Assembly: GCA_004843345.1 (NCBI GenBank)
Contig: CP039460.1
Span: 1,783,001-1,847,000, forward strand
Direction of reading: 5' to 3'
DNA: 64,000 nt
Source: Acetobacteraceae bacterium
GTDB taxonomy: Bacteria > Pseudomonadota > Alphaproteobacteria > Acetobacterales > Acetobacteraceae
In this document: in pieces, positions 17,686-25,817 of the stretch
Layout: every line of letters begins with the position of its first letter
Position numbering within the stretch: position 1 is the stretch's first letter
Made by a program: the position numbers and the translations under genes
Notes under the pieces: generated by a model
Told to the model about the DNA's origin: nothing
The model's database searches: none
Seen by the model: the letters and a program-made list of their open reading frames with translations, nothing else

Positions 17686-18300
17686 TTGAAAAAGGGTTCG
17701 TTTTTCTTTCGTATACCACTTGGAGCATTTCTGCTAGGGGCTGCGTTGTATCTGCCTTTGCCTGTTTTTGCTGTCTCTTCCAACAGTTTGAAATTGACAT
17801 CCGATCAGCTCAATATGGCAGAGAATTTATTTCATTTTTATGAGGAAAAAGGTTGGCCAGAAAATGCCATTATTGGCATTATAACCAATCTTTATTTTGA
17901 ATGTTCTTTAGATCCAACTGAGGTGAATGCTGTGAATGGGGCTTCAGGATTAGCGCAGTGGTTGGGAGGACGCCGAAAAAATTTTGTTGAAAAATATGGT
18001 GTTTTACCACACGAGGCATCATGGAAGCAGCAGGCTGAATTTATACAGCAAGATTTAACAGATAAAGATAGTCCTTATCGCTTTGTCGGACAGGAGTTAA
18101 TGTCTGCGGAGAGCGCAAAATCTGCTGCTATTTATTTTGGGCGTGATTATGAAGTCCCTGGAAGAACGACGCAAGAAGCTGAATCGGTTGCAGAGGGTCG
18201 AGCAAAAATAGCCCAGTCTTGGAAGGATCTTTTGGAATCAACAGAGAATTTGAGAGAACATTTGGATTTTTTACAAAATCAAATCCAGAGTTCGCAGTGA
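17686..18300 (+). CDS. Exported phage-tail-lysozyme-domain protein
   Basis: The mature protein is one domain resembling the phage tail lysozyme family (Phage_lysozyme2): a helical start ENLFHFYEEKGWPENAIIG, then ASGLAQWLGGRRKNF, a segment rich in Glu/Gln around WKQQAEFIQQDLT, and ending FGRDYEVPG. Such domains cut peptidoglycan at the tip of phage or contractile tails. Here it has its own signal peptide (about residues 8-30, ending PVFAVS), so it would act in the periplasm or outside. I choose TTG 17686 because AAGGAT sits five bases upstream; TTG 17665 is the alternative. No phage genes are nearby. Confidence 0.72.
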   Translation: MKKGSFFFRIPLGAFLLGAALYLPLPVFAVSSNSLKLTSDQLNMAENLFHFYEEKGWPENAIIGIITNLYFECSLDPTEVNAVNGASGLAQWLGGRRKNFVEKYGVLPHEASWKQQAEFIQQDLTDKDSPYRFVGQELMSAESAKSAAIYFGRDYEVPGRTTQEAESVAEGRAKIAQSWKDLLESTENLREHLDFLQNQIQSSQ

Positions 18301-18355
18301 TTTTTTTAGCAATAAAAGCCCACCTTAAAAGTTAAAATTAGGATGATAAGCTATA

Positions 18356-18490
18356 ATGGTTGATGTTGAGGATATTTATCTGATTCAGGCAAGTGAAATT
18401 TTATCTATTCAGAAAAGGGAATGGCAGGCGAGTTTGACAGGAGAGTTTAGTCCGGAAATCCTTTCTATCTCCTTGGAGGTTGAGGAATGA
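18356..18490 (+). CDS. 44-residue ORF overlapping the GH32 gene
   Basis: An ATG at 18356 opens a 44-codon frame whose TGA (18488-18490) overlaps the next gene's ATG (18487) as ATGA, the classic sign of coupled translation. A TAGGATG purine-rich site lies about ten bases before the start. The peptide is acidic (starts MVDVEDIYLIQASEIL, ends SLEVEE) and has no membrane segment or signal. I recognise no family. It could be a genuine small protein made with the GH32 protein, or the remnant of a longer gene. The ribosome site TTGGAGG of the GH32 gene lies inside its 3' end. Confidence 0.5.
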   Translation: MVDVEDIYLIQASEILSIQKREWQASLTGEFSPEILSISLEVEE

Positions 18491-20013
18491 AAATAGGTGA
18501 ATCTCTTTATTTCTTAGAGAATTTAAGAACAGGGCTTGCCGTCTCTTCCTATTATCCTTTTTATCACGCAACCTCTTTGCCCAGTTCATGCAACCCTTTA
18601 TGGATGAATGAGCCTCAAAATATTCTTTTTGATGAAAAAAAGAATATTTTGCGCTCTTGGCAGGTTGCTCGTTTATGTGATCCTTCAGAAAGGGAATGTA
18701 TTTCTGGATGGGTTCAAAATATCTCTTTTAATAATGGGATTTCATGGATTCCCTGTGGAAAAACAATTTTTCCCTATCGTGAGGATATTATTGGTTTTTT
18801 TGGAGGAACCGTCCTTCGAGATTGGCATAATAGTGCTGGTTTTGGTCATGGTGCTGTTCTTTATTTTGTGACGGCAGAAACCTCGCAAGGGCAAAAAGTT
18901 CTACGTTATTGGGCTGAAAGCTTCGGAAATGAGCCCATCTTCGACAGTGTCGTTTTTGAACAGCCGCAGACACAAAAAAAAGTGGGAGAAGCCTTAAGAG
19001 ATTTTCGAATTCATTGGGATGGACAGCAATGGGTCGCCGTGATTAGCCTTTCTTATGGCATGGCTTTTTATGCTTCCCTAGATACAAAAAAATGGGAACG
19101 TGTTTCTCTTTGGGTTGCACCAAACCATGTTGTAGAAGTTAATGGCGCTCTTGAATCACCTTCCTTTACCCCTATTTTCGTGGAAGGTGAGGCTAAGCCC
19201 AAATATATTTTATGTTACGCAGATCATCTTGTAGCATCTGGTCGGGTTTTGGCGGTTGTGGGAGATTGGGACGGAAAAATTTTTAGGGAACTTTCTGCAC
19301 CTCAATGTTTAGATTTTGGATGTGATATTTTTGCGCCGAATTGCTCTGTAGATCCAGTCTCTGGCCAAGTTTTCTTGCAAGGCTGGATGGGGAATTGGAG
19401 TTATGTTCAGTATATGCCGTTTAAAGGTTTTTTTAATGCTGAAACCTTGCTTCGGGAAGTTCGCCTCCAAAAAGAAACGTATGAGATTCAAACCTATCCT
19501 CTTAAAAATCAGGATGATGTTTTCCCTGTAGAAATAGATTTTCCGACACAAATTATAACACCAGAGGAAATATTTGATTTTGCTCAGGTAAAGCCAGGGC
19601 GAGCTTATAAGCTTGAAATGGACTTGAAGCGTTCAGAAAGTGAGTGGCCTGAGAAAATCACCTTTTCATTTGAGGAAAACTCTCAGAAAAGAGAGCAAGC
19701 TATGGTTTTTGAAATTTTTCCGCACGAAAATCTTTGCCAGATTTCTCGTAAAAAAGCTTCTATGTCTTTTTCAAAGGAAATAAGTGAAGAGGTCATAGGT
19801 CTTTGGAAAACAAAACAGTCTCTGCCTTTAAAAGAGGAAAAAGGCGTTTTTAAATTAGCTTTTTTTGTAGATTCCTTTTCCGTAGAAGTTTTTTGTCTTG
19901 TTGGTGGAAAGGTTTCGACAAATATCTTTTTCCCAAAACAGAACAAGTCAAAAATGTCCTTATCTTGCGATACGCATGCTGTAGAAGTGAGTCTTGCACT
20001 GAGGCGTGCCTAA
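18487..20013 (+). CDS. GH32 family protein (sucrose/fructan hydrolase-like) with altered nucleophile
   Basis: GH32 enzymes hydrolyse sucrose or fructans through a five-bladed beta-propeller with an Asp nucleophile, a transition-state Asp and an acid/base Glu. The 508-residue protein aligns along the fold. The usual WMNDPNG is WMNEPQN at 39-45, so the nucleophile Asp is Glu42. The RDP motif is RDFRIHW (171-177, Asp172 kept). The EC motif is LESPS with Glu223 kept. CDIFAP (279-284) and GWMGNW (299-304) are typical. A C-terminal beta-sandwich follows. There is no signal peptide, so it would be cytoplasmic. A Glu nucleophile is longer by one carbon and may lower or abolish hydrolysis. Fold assignment is good; activity is uncertain. 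Confidence 0.82.
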   Translation: MKIGESLYFLENLRTGLAVSSYYPFYHATSLPSSCNPLWMNEPQNILFDEKKNILRSWQVARLCDPSERECISGWVQNISFNNGISWIPCGKTIFPYREDIIGFFGGTVLRDWHNSAGFGHGAVLYFVTAETSQGQKVLRYWAESFGNEPIFDSVVFEQPQTQKKVGEALRDFRIHWDGQQWVAVISLSYGMAFYASLDTKKWERVSLWVAPNHVVEVNGALESPSFTPIFVEGEAKPKYILCYADHLVASGRVLAVVGDWDGKIFRELSAPQCLDFGCDIFAPNCSVDPVSGQVFLQGWMGNWSYVQYMPFKGFFNAETLLREVRLQKETYEIQTYPLKNQDDVFPVEIDFPTQIITPEEIFDFAQVKPGRAYKLEMDLKRSESEWPEKITFSFEENSQKREQAMVFEIFPHENLCQISRKKASMSFSKEISEEVIGLWKTKQSLPLKEEKGVFKLAFFVDSFSVEVFCLVGGKVSTNIFFPKQNKSKMSLSCDTHAVEVSLALRRA

Positions 20014-20041
20014 CTAATTTATTTTGACTGAAAGAAGTGAC

Positions 20042-20674
20042 ATGTTTTCGTCCTTATTCGCCTTTATCTTAACAGCAGGACCTCTGATGATGACACCTGG
20101 CCTAGAGACAGCTTTGGTGCTTAGAACTTCGATTTCTGAGGGGCATCGGGCTGGTTTTGGGGTTGTTTTAGGGATTTGTATTGCGGTTGCTTTTTGGGGA
20201 AGTGCAGCAGCCTTCGGATTGACGGCTCTTTTAGCAGGCTCTCCGTTTGGATTTTTTCTTTTAAAAATGGTTGGCGCTTTATTTCTGATTTATCTTGGGT
20301 TTAATTTACTGAGGAAACCGCACACCTCTCTTTTTGATCCGAAAGAGGTTGGGGTAAATGATAAAATTTTTATTCTAAAAGCGATTAGAAATGGCTTAAC
20401 GACAACCTTATGCAATCCGGGATTTGCCTTGGTTGTTTTGGCTTTGTTTCCTCAATTTGTTCCGCCGCATTATCCCGTTGCGCAGTTTGTCTTGTTAGAA
20501 ACGGTTATTCAAATGGTGCTTGCCGCTTTATGGTTTGGCGCTTTAGTCGCAGGAGGAATTCCTTTGAGGTCTATTCTAGGAAAACCTACTGTGATTAAAA
20601 ACTTTGACCGGTTAACAGGGATCGTTTTTATTGCTTTTGGGATTTTGCTTTTGACGATGACACGTCCAAATTAA
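20042..20674 (+). CDS. LysE/RhtB family amino-acid exporter
   Basis: The roughly 210-residue inner-membrane protein has about six membrane segments. Its N-terminal motif is GPLMMTPGLETALVLRTSIS, followed by EGHRAGFGVVLGI, which matches the LysE family (usual GPxxxxV..R....G...G). These proteins export amino acids or related compounds. I start at ATG 20042, preceded by GAAAGAAG, rather than the in-frame TTG at 20024. The substrate cannot be inferred. It is the last gene of the plus-strand stretch and faces a minus-strand gene 23 bases away. Confidence 0.88.
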   Translation: MFSSLFAFILTAGPLMMTPGLETALVLRTSISEGHRAGFGVVLGICIAVAFWGSAAAFGLTALLAGSPFGFFLLKMVGALFLIYLGFNLLRKPHTSLFDPKEVGVNDKIFILKAIRNGLTTTLCNPGFALVVLALFPQFVPPHYPVAQFVLLETVIQMVLAALWFGALVAGGIPLRSILGKPTVIKNFDRLTGIVFIAFGILLLTMTRPN

Positions 20675-20696
20675 CTGGCGTCACGTTACTTAAAAT

Positions 20697-21152
20697 CTAT
20701 TTCTTTGCTTCAGGTAGCTTTGGTAAATTTTGAGCCACAAATTTAATAAAGCGATTAACTGAAAGCAAAGAGCTAGGATTTGTTTTTCGCTTTAGGCTCG
20801 CCTTAAAATGCAGAAGGTAACGTCCAGCAGCCTGAAGAATGCTTTCAGCAGCTTTCGAATTATTGAGGTTGAAGCAAGCTGGAAAAATAGCTTCTCCCTG
20901 AATGGATTTACCAAATAACTCTTTCCAGACTTTTTCAAGAGATTTTCGGTTAACTTCTTCTTGTGTTTGTCTTGTCAACTCAAAAACAAAACTACCTGCA
21001 ATGTAGGTTTTGGAATCAGGATGCGTAAAAGGACTCTCTTTTAAAACCTGAATGAGTTCTTTTCTGAGATCATTCTCATCAGAGTTTTTTAGGTTAAGAT
21101 TTTTTTGATAGAGATAGGAAAAAGCTTCTTCCTCTCTTTTTAAAAGAGACAT
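20697..21152 (-). CDS. Hypothetical protein
   Basis: A 151-residue, probably cytosolic, mostly helical protein with no signal peptide or membrane segment. It is lysine- and glutamate-rich at both ends (KREEEAFSYLYQKNLNLKNS; ends LPKLPEAKK), with one cysteine in FPACFN. I recognise no family. It lies downstream of a small lipoprotein gene and mrp on the same strand with short gaps, so it is probably the last gene of that transcript. Its frame is open, uses ordinary codons and is not a shadow of anything larger. Confidence 0.6.
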   Translation of the reverse strand: MSLLKREEEAFSYLYQKNLNLKNSDENDLRKELIQVLKESPFTHPDSKTYIAGSFVFELTRQTQEEVNRKSLEKVWKELFGKSIQGEAIFPACFNLNNSKAAESILQAAGRYLLHFKASLKRKTNPSSLLSVNRFIKFVAQNLPKLPEAKK

Positions 21153-21173
21153 GATATATAACCTTAAAAATCT

Positions 21174-21410
21174 TTAAGAGTGACTGCCAAGAAGGACATT
21201 CGGTGAATATGGCGCAGGATCTCCCATTGGAATATTTAGTCTTTCTCCTTTGGTAAGATGTTCAGGAGGTGCCACATGGGGAGAGTTTTTGACGAACCCG
21301 TAACCATCTGTTGAAAGGCCAACATGCGCAGGTTGGTTTGTACAGGCAAAAAGAAAAAAGCCCGGCAAAAGAAAAAGTAATCTTAAAGGAAAAACCGGGC
21401 TTTTAGACAT
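21174..21410 (-). CDS. Small lipoprotein
   Basis: A 78-residue protein with a lipoprotein signal: MSKSPVFPLR, a hydrophobic core LLFLLPGFFLF and the lipobox LFAC (Cys23). The mature part is only about 55 residues, proline- and glycine-rich, without cysteines. The ATG overlaps the mrp stop by one base (TAATG), so it is likely translated from the mrp transcript. Function unknown. Confidence 0.7.
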   Translation of the reverse strand: MSKSPVFPLRLLFLLPGFFLFACTNQPAHVGLSTDGYGFVKNSPHVAPPEHLTKGERLNIPMGDPAPYSPNVLLGSHS

Positions 21411-22603
21411 TATTTTACTTTTTTGACGTGTTCTGCAAGGCCTTCTGCAATTTTCATATAGGCCTTGGCTTCTGGACTTTCTGGCTCAGAAAGAACGATA
21501 GGCTGTCCATCATCGGACTTTACACGAATAGCTTTGGAGAGTGGAATAGCGCCCAAGAATGGAATGCCAAGAGATTTCGCTTCCTTTTTCGCACCATCTT
21601 GCCCGAAAATATCTGTTTCCTTACCACAATGTGAACAGTGGAAAATGCTCATATTTTCGATAAGGCCAAGTAAGGGAATATGGACTTGATTATAAAGCTC
21701 TGCTGAACGGCGTGTATCAAGTAAGGCTATGTCTTGTGGCGTGCTGACTAAAACAGATCCACCTTTTTTCAAAAGCTCAGAAAGTTTTTGCGTGATCGTG
21801 AGGTGAGCATCGCCTGTTCCTGGTGGCATATCAATAACGAGAACGTCTAGCTCTCCCCATTCAATTTCTTGCATAAACTGGGTTAAGGCCCCCATAACCA
21901 TAGGGCCACGCCAGATAACAGCCTGTTTATCGTCAAGCATATAGGACAGAGACATGGTTTTAAGCCCAAGAGCCTCAACAGGGTGAGGTTTCCCATCAAC
22001 GACTGGGACCTTTACCTTTGTCCCAAGCATTTTTGAGAGTGATGGTCCATAAATATCGGCATCAAGGACGCCAACTTTAAGGCCAAGCTTGGAAAGGGCG
22101 CAGGCTAGATTAATCGCTGTCGTTGACTTTCCAACGCCTCCTTTGCCAGAACCAACAGTGATGGCGCATTTAATCCCAGAGAGTTGAGAAATTTCAACAG
22201 GCTCTTTGGGTTTTGAGCTGCCACATCCGCCACTTGAGCTGCAAGAACCGCATCCTCCACTGTCACATCCGCCGCCGCTGTTGCCTTCATCGGAGAAAGA
22301 AGGAACTTCCTGATGTAAATGTTGGGAATTGCCCTTTTGTGAAGGGGCACCAGATGTTTTTTTTGTAAAAGAAATCGAAACACCGGAAATACCAGGATAG
22401 TCTGCAAGCTCGTCTTGCGCTTTCTTTTGTAGCGCTGGGAGTTTTGCTAGGTCTTCAGATAAAACTTGGAGCGCAATATGAAGATTGCCATCTCGGAGAG
22501 ATGAGCCTGTTAGATCGCAGAAGTCTAGGAGGCCGACTGTCTTAAGCACCGTATGAATATGTGTTTCTAATGGATTAGGATTAATTTCTGGAGAATTTTG
22601 CAT
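21410..22603 (-). CDS. mrp: Mrp/ApbC family iron-sulfur carrier ATPase
   Basis: Mrp/ApbC proteins are P-loop ATPases that carry [4Fe-4S] clusters to target enzymes. The 397-residue protein has an N-terminal MIP18 (DUF59) domain (about 13-82), a linker, and the ATPase domain from about residue 146. That domain has the deviant Walker A GSGKGGVGKST (151-161), DADIYGPSLSKMLG, VIDMPPGTGDAHLT and the cluster-binding CSHCG. The linker is unusual: residues 109-131 are almost only Gly, Ser, Asp and Cys, with cysteines at 113, 118, 121 and 127. Those could bind a metal or cluster. The following lipoprotein gene overlaps the stop. Confidence 0.93.
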   Translation of the reverse strand: MQNSPEINPNPLETHIHTVLKTVGLLDFCDLTGSSLRDGNLHIALQVLSEDLAKLPALQKKAQDELADYPGISGVSISFTKKTSGAPSQKGNSQHLHQEVPSFSDEGNSGGGCDSGGCGSCSSSGGCGSSKPKEPVEISQLSGIKCAITVGSGKGGVGKSTTAINLACALSKLGLKVGVLDADIYGPSLSKMLGTKVKVPVVDGKPHPVEALGLKTMSLSYMLDDKQAVIWRGPMVMGALTQFMQEIEWGELDVLVIDMPPGTGDAHLTITQKLSELLKKGGSVLVSTPQDIALLDTRRSAELYNQVHIPLLGLIENMSIFHCSHCGKETDIFGQDGAKKEAKSLGIPFLGAIPLSKAIRVKSDDGQPIVLSEPESPEAKAYMKIAEGLAEHVKKVK

Positions 22604-22711
22604 AATTTAAATACCTAGCAATTTTTTCCTTTTTGAGAAAGGAGAAGTTCCCCATCTAAATATTTCAGGCGAGGTTACTATGTGGCGAACTAAGAATTCT
22701 TTTCTTCCCTG

Positions 22712-23206
22712 TCAAGGGGTATTAGGCGCTAAGCGCTTCATCCCACCAAGTGTTGCTGTCGAAAAAGAACAGGATTTTCCATGCCAAGCGTCACAGTCGC
22801 CTTCTTTTTGCTGAGCTGAGATAATTTCGTCATTCTGGATTGTTAATTCAATTTTACAAGCGGCCTCGCCCATTGTCGGAGATTGATAGACCTCAATTAT
22901 ACCATTTTCGATTGTGCCAGAGAGAAGGGTGGTTTCCGCAGGATTGCCGCCGTCTCCTTTTTGAGCCAATGCACCCGTACATTGCGGTGCGGCAATGCGT
23001 AAATTAGTGGACCACGCTTTGTCTTGGGGAGACGATTTCTCTAAGGAAAGCTGTGCATATTGATTTTTAAAAACAATTCCTTGTGTTTTGTTTGAAGAGG
23101 TTGAGGCAGGAACGGTGTTTGTGGAATGAAGAAAAGGCATTAAAGCCAGAAGAGAAATACAGGTTATAAGAAGGCCTATAAAAATTACTAAAAGTTTAAG
23201 GCGCAT
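22712..23206 (-). CDS. Membrane-anchored or exported hypothetical protein
   Basis: The 164-residue protein starts MRLKLLVIFIGLLITCISLL, an uncleaved anchor or signal peptide. A polar periplasmic domain follows with several cysteines (in APQCTGA, EAACKIEL, GDCDAW and KSCSFS) that could form two disulfides. The fold, with short strands such as IENGIIEVYQSP, reminds me of small periplasmic proteins related to lysozyme inhibitors, but I would not name it. Its start overlaps the end of the upstream J-domain gene by 11 bases, which indicates co-translation. Confidence 0.6.
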   Translation of the reverse strand: MRLKLLVIFIGLLITCISLLALMPFLHSTNTVPASTSSNKTQGIVFKNQYAQLSLEKSSPQDKAWSTNLRIAAPQCTGALAQKGDGGNPAETTLLSGTIENGIIEVYQSPTMGEAACKIELTIQNDEIISAQQKEGDCDAWHGKSCSFSTATLGGMKRLAPNTP

Positions 23207-24035
23207 GGTTATTGCGTTCCTTTTTAATATGGTCCCAAGCGTTATTGATGCGCTGTGCGCGTTCTCTAAAAATCATTTCTTGTTCTTTTGTTAAGATCTT
23301 TTGTTCAATCGTGTCTGGATGATATTTTCGCATGAGAAGTCGCCAGCGAATGCGAATTGTTTCTAAGTCGGCATCTGGGGAGACACCAAGAATGCGATAA
23401 GCGCTGATATCTGATGTTGAGCTATTTGGGGGCATAATCCCCATAGAGGCACGTTCCCATGCGCTTTGAGAAAGATGGAAGGCTTTATGCACTTTCCTTA
23501 AAAACGCTTCTTCGGCAGGGTGGAGAGGCTGTCCTGTCAATAAGTCTGCGCGGGCAATTTGAAAAAGGAGATGCAGAACAGGCTCTAAGGGTTGGGGATT
23601 GTCTTGGAAAGGACGTCCAATTTCAATAGCATAACGTTCGAAATCATCTGTACGTTCCCGTGCCTTGTCAAAAGCTTTTCCAATTGCTGAAAGATTTTCA
23701 TCAGGCACTCTTACGGCACTTTTAAATGAGTCAATTTCAGCTTGATTGACGGGGCCATCTATTTTGGCAATTTTTGCCCCTAAAATAAGGCTGGCTAAGC
23801 CAAGAAGCTGCTCTTTTTTCCCAAGTAAGGCGGAAACTTTTACGGCTGTAAAAAAGGCAGCGCCTTGTGGGTCGGCTTTTCCTTGAGAAGGGAAATGCTT
23901 CCCCCATCCTGCCGGAGAAGATAACAGGCTGTTATTGTCTGCTTTCGCACCTAAAATAAAGCCGATAATGCCACCAACAGGACCTCCTGTGGCAATACCT
24001 GCTGCTGTTCCAAAAAGCTTTCCCCACATGCGCAT
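23196..24035 (-). CDS. djlA: TerB plus J-domain co-chaperone (DjlA-like)
   Basis: The 279-residue protein has a glycine-rich hydrophobic N-terminus (GTAAGIATGGPVGGIIGFIL). A helical TerB-like central domain spans about 60-175 (ILGAKIAKIDGPVNQAEIDS, then IARADLLTGQPLHPAEEAFL). The C-terminal J domain has YRILGVSPDADLETIRIRW and the essential HPD in RKYHPDTIEQ. This is the DjlA arrangement, a membrane-linked partner that stimulates DnaK ATPase. It is the upstream gene of a two-gene unit. A small ribbon-helix-helix gene lies 49 bases before it on the same strand. Confidence 0.88.
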   Translation of the reverse strand: MRMWGKLFGTAAGIATGGPVGGIIGFILGAKADNNSLLSSPAGWGKHFPSQGKADPQGAAFFTAVKVSALLGKKEQLLGLASLILGAKIAKIDGPVNQAEIDSFKSAVRVPDENLSAIGKAFDKARERTDDFERYAIEIGRPFQDNPQPLEPVLHLLFQIARADLLTGQPLHPAEEAFLRKVHKAFHLSQSAWERASMGIMPPNSSTSDISAYRILGVSPDADLETIRIRWRLLMRKYHPDTIEQKILTKEQEMIFRERAQRINNAWDHIKKERNNHAP

Positions 24036-24083
24036 AAGTTTGTTTTTCCTTTGAAAGTTAGTCCTTAACTGCGAAGTGCGTGG

Positions 24084-24362
24084 TCAAAGAAAGGGTTTGT
24101 CTTGGGTGGGTAGTGAAAAGGCCTCCTCTAAAGCTTTCAAGCGTAAAGTAGAGGCGAGTGGACGCCCTTTTCTTTGAAAAGAGTCAATCTGGTTAATAAA
24201 TTTAGATAAAGCAATGTTTTGACGTTTTGCCACCATTTCAAGTGTGTCCCAGAATTCTTTCTCAAGGGCAATGGAAGTTGCATGCCCACTCAAAGAAACA
24301 CTTCGTTTTTCAAGGTGGGAAGAAGTTTCAATTTTTTTTTCTAAAGGCACTGGTTTTATCAT
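24084..24362 (-). CDS. Ribbon-helix-helix domain protein
   Basis: The 92-residue protein carries a ribbon-helix-helix domain of the RHH_4 type: strand SVSLSGHATSIALEKEFWDT, helix EMVAKRQNIALSKFINQID, then the tail RPLASTLRLKALEEAF. RHH domains usually bind DNA as dimers. RHH_4 members in alphaproteobacteria are small stand-alone proteins whose targets are mostly unknown. The region 24363-24565 between it and the divergent gene at 24566 could hold its own operator. It is not paired with a toxin gene. Confidence 0.78.
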   Translation of the reverse strand: MIKPVPLEKKIETSSHLEKRSVSLSGHATSIALEKEFWDTLEMVAKRQNIALSKFINQIDSFQRKGRPLASTLRLKALEEAFSLPTQDKPFL

Positions 24363-24565
24363 TCGTTTATCTTGTTTTAGAAAGTTTTTGAGCTCTCAAT
24401 GAGCATAAAACTTTTCAGCATGCATGGCATTAGAATAAATTTTTACGTTTAAAAGGGGAAGACAACTTATAAGAATTCGCTTAAACTTTACCCGTATTTG
24501 AGATGAGGATGCTGAGAAGCATGTCAGTCAGATAAGAGTTTATTTTTTAGGGGGAAGCGTTTTTA

Positions 24566-25297
24566 ATGTCTGTTGTTGAACTGCCAGGTGAGGATTTATC
24601 TTCAATTGTTCTTCGATCCCTTAAAACGCTTGGGGCCTCTCTGCCAGGTCAGTCTGTTTTAAGGGAGAAGGTGTTTTCTGAAATGGAAAATACTTTGGAA
24701 GAGGAGTGCAGTGACCGAACGCCCAAAGAAGCACTTGAAGTTGCTGAAAAAGTTGGCGCTGTAAAAAGGGTTGGTAAAGGACGGAGTGAGCTTACCCCTG
24801 GATTATTTCCACCTTTGTTATGGCCAAGTAGCGGTGCTTTTTTCCGTCACCATGCGCTGTTACCAGATTCAGAAAATGAGGAAGTTTATCAAACAGCAGA
24901 GCAGTTTGCCTCTAAGCTTTTGGCTATGCTGGTGCAGGCTGCTGTTGAGGGAAAGACGCTCTTAGATACGGCGGTTGCTAAGAAATTAAATCTTGCAGAA
25001 GATTGGATGCAGCGAGAGGACACAAAACAGTCACTTTGGCTTTTGAAACAAATTTTTTCGATGCCTGTTTTGAAAGATGGCTCACGTGTTAAAGGGCAGC
25101 TTTTACCGCTATTATCTCTCTTACATGATAAAGATTTTCTTTATCCAGAAGGAGGACTTTCCCAATTTTGTATAGAGGAAGGCTGGAAGGAGCTTTCTCC
25201 TGAGGCTAGGCGTAAAAAATTGAAAATTATATGGAATAATATTTACGAATATCCATATTGGAAGTCTTTGCCAGCGGCCTTGAACGTCACGAAATAA
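24566..25297 (+). CDS. Hypothetical cytosolic protein, first gene of the nucleoside cluster
   Basis: A 243-residue soluble protein without signal or membrane segments, mainly helical. It starts MSVVELPGEDLSSIVLRSLK after a GGGGGAAGCG ribosome site and contains LLAMLVQAAVEGKTLLDTAV and a C-terminal tryptophan-rich end (IWNNIYEYPYWKSL). I recognise no family. It is the first of five plus-strand genes with gaps of 39, 19, 3 and 16 bases, leading into an exported adenosine deaminase and a NUP-family protein. That arrangement suggests one transcript but does not prove a shared function. Confidence 0.6.
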   Translation: MSVVELPGEDLSSIVLRSLKTLGASLPGQSVLREKVFSEMENTLEEECSDRTPKEALEVAEKVGAVKRVGKGRSELTPGLFPPLLWPSSGAFFRHHALLPDSENEEVYQTAEQFASKLLAMLVQAAVEGKTLLDTAVAKKLNLAEDWMQREDTKQSLWLLKQIFSMPVLKDGSRVKGQLLPLLSLLHDKDFLYPEGGLSQFCIEEGWKELSPEARRKKLKIIWNNIYEYPYWKSLPAALNVTK

Positions 25298-25336
25298 GTG
25301 CATTTTAGACTTGAAAAAAGAGGAATAGAAGAATTC

Positions 25337-25798
25337 ATGCCAGAAAATGCATCAGAAGCAGAAAACCAGTCACGAGCCTATTTAGGAAATACCCATTTTA
25401 TTGATGAGATCCTGATGGCATTTTTCAAAAAAATTGAAGCAAAACTTGAGAAGTGGCAAAAAGAAGGTGTTGCTGGAGAGGTTGCGCAGAAATTTGTAAC
25501 AGATTCTGTTCAAGAGATTTCGCAGATTTTTCGTGGGGAAAATCCAGATTTTATTTTGATGCCCTCTTGGAATGGAGAACCTCTTGCGCTTTGGCTTGCA
25601 GAAAATGCTGATTTGCCTTTGCCTGAAAATCAGCAGGGCTTAGATGTTATAAATGCTTATTTTACGGTTTTGACAGCGACCTTTATGCAGGGTTGGCAAG
25701 CTTATCAGTCAGGTAAGATTGATGCCGATCAGTGGCAGGATTGGCAGGGCGCTATGCGGCGTAAGATGTGCCTCCAGCTTATTGGAACACCTGGATAA
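25337..25798 (+). CDS. Hypothetical cytosolic protein
   Basis: A 153-residue, acidic, probably helical protein. I start at ATG 25337, with AGAGGAATAGAAG upstream, instead of the in-frame GTG at 25298 that would overlap the previous stop region. Visible segments are FIDEILMAFFKKIEAKLEKW and a tryptophan/glutamine-rich end (GWQAYQSGKIDADQWQDW). No family recognised. It lies 19 bases before the adenosine deaminase gene. Confidence 0.58.
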   Translation: MPENASEAENQSRAYLGNTHFIDEILMAFFKKIEAKLEKWQKEGVAGEVAQKFVTDSVQEISQIFRGENPDFILMPSWNGEPLALWLAENADLPLPENQQGLDVINAYFTVLTATFMQGWQAYQSGKIDADQWQDWQGAMRRKMCLQLIGTPG

Positions 25799-25817
25799 AG
25801 ATAGAAAAGAGCCCTAA

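Noticed and set aside
24084-24362. Ribbon-helix-helix protein as an antitoxin
   Set aside because: No toxin-like gene is adjacent. The RHH_4 type is usually stand-alone.
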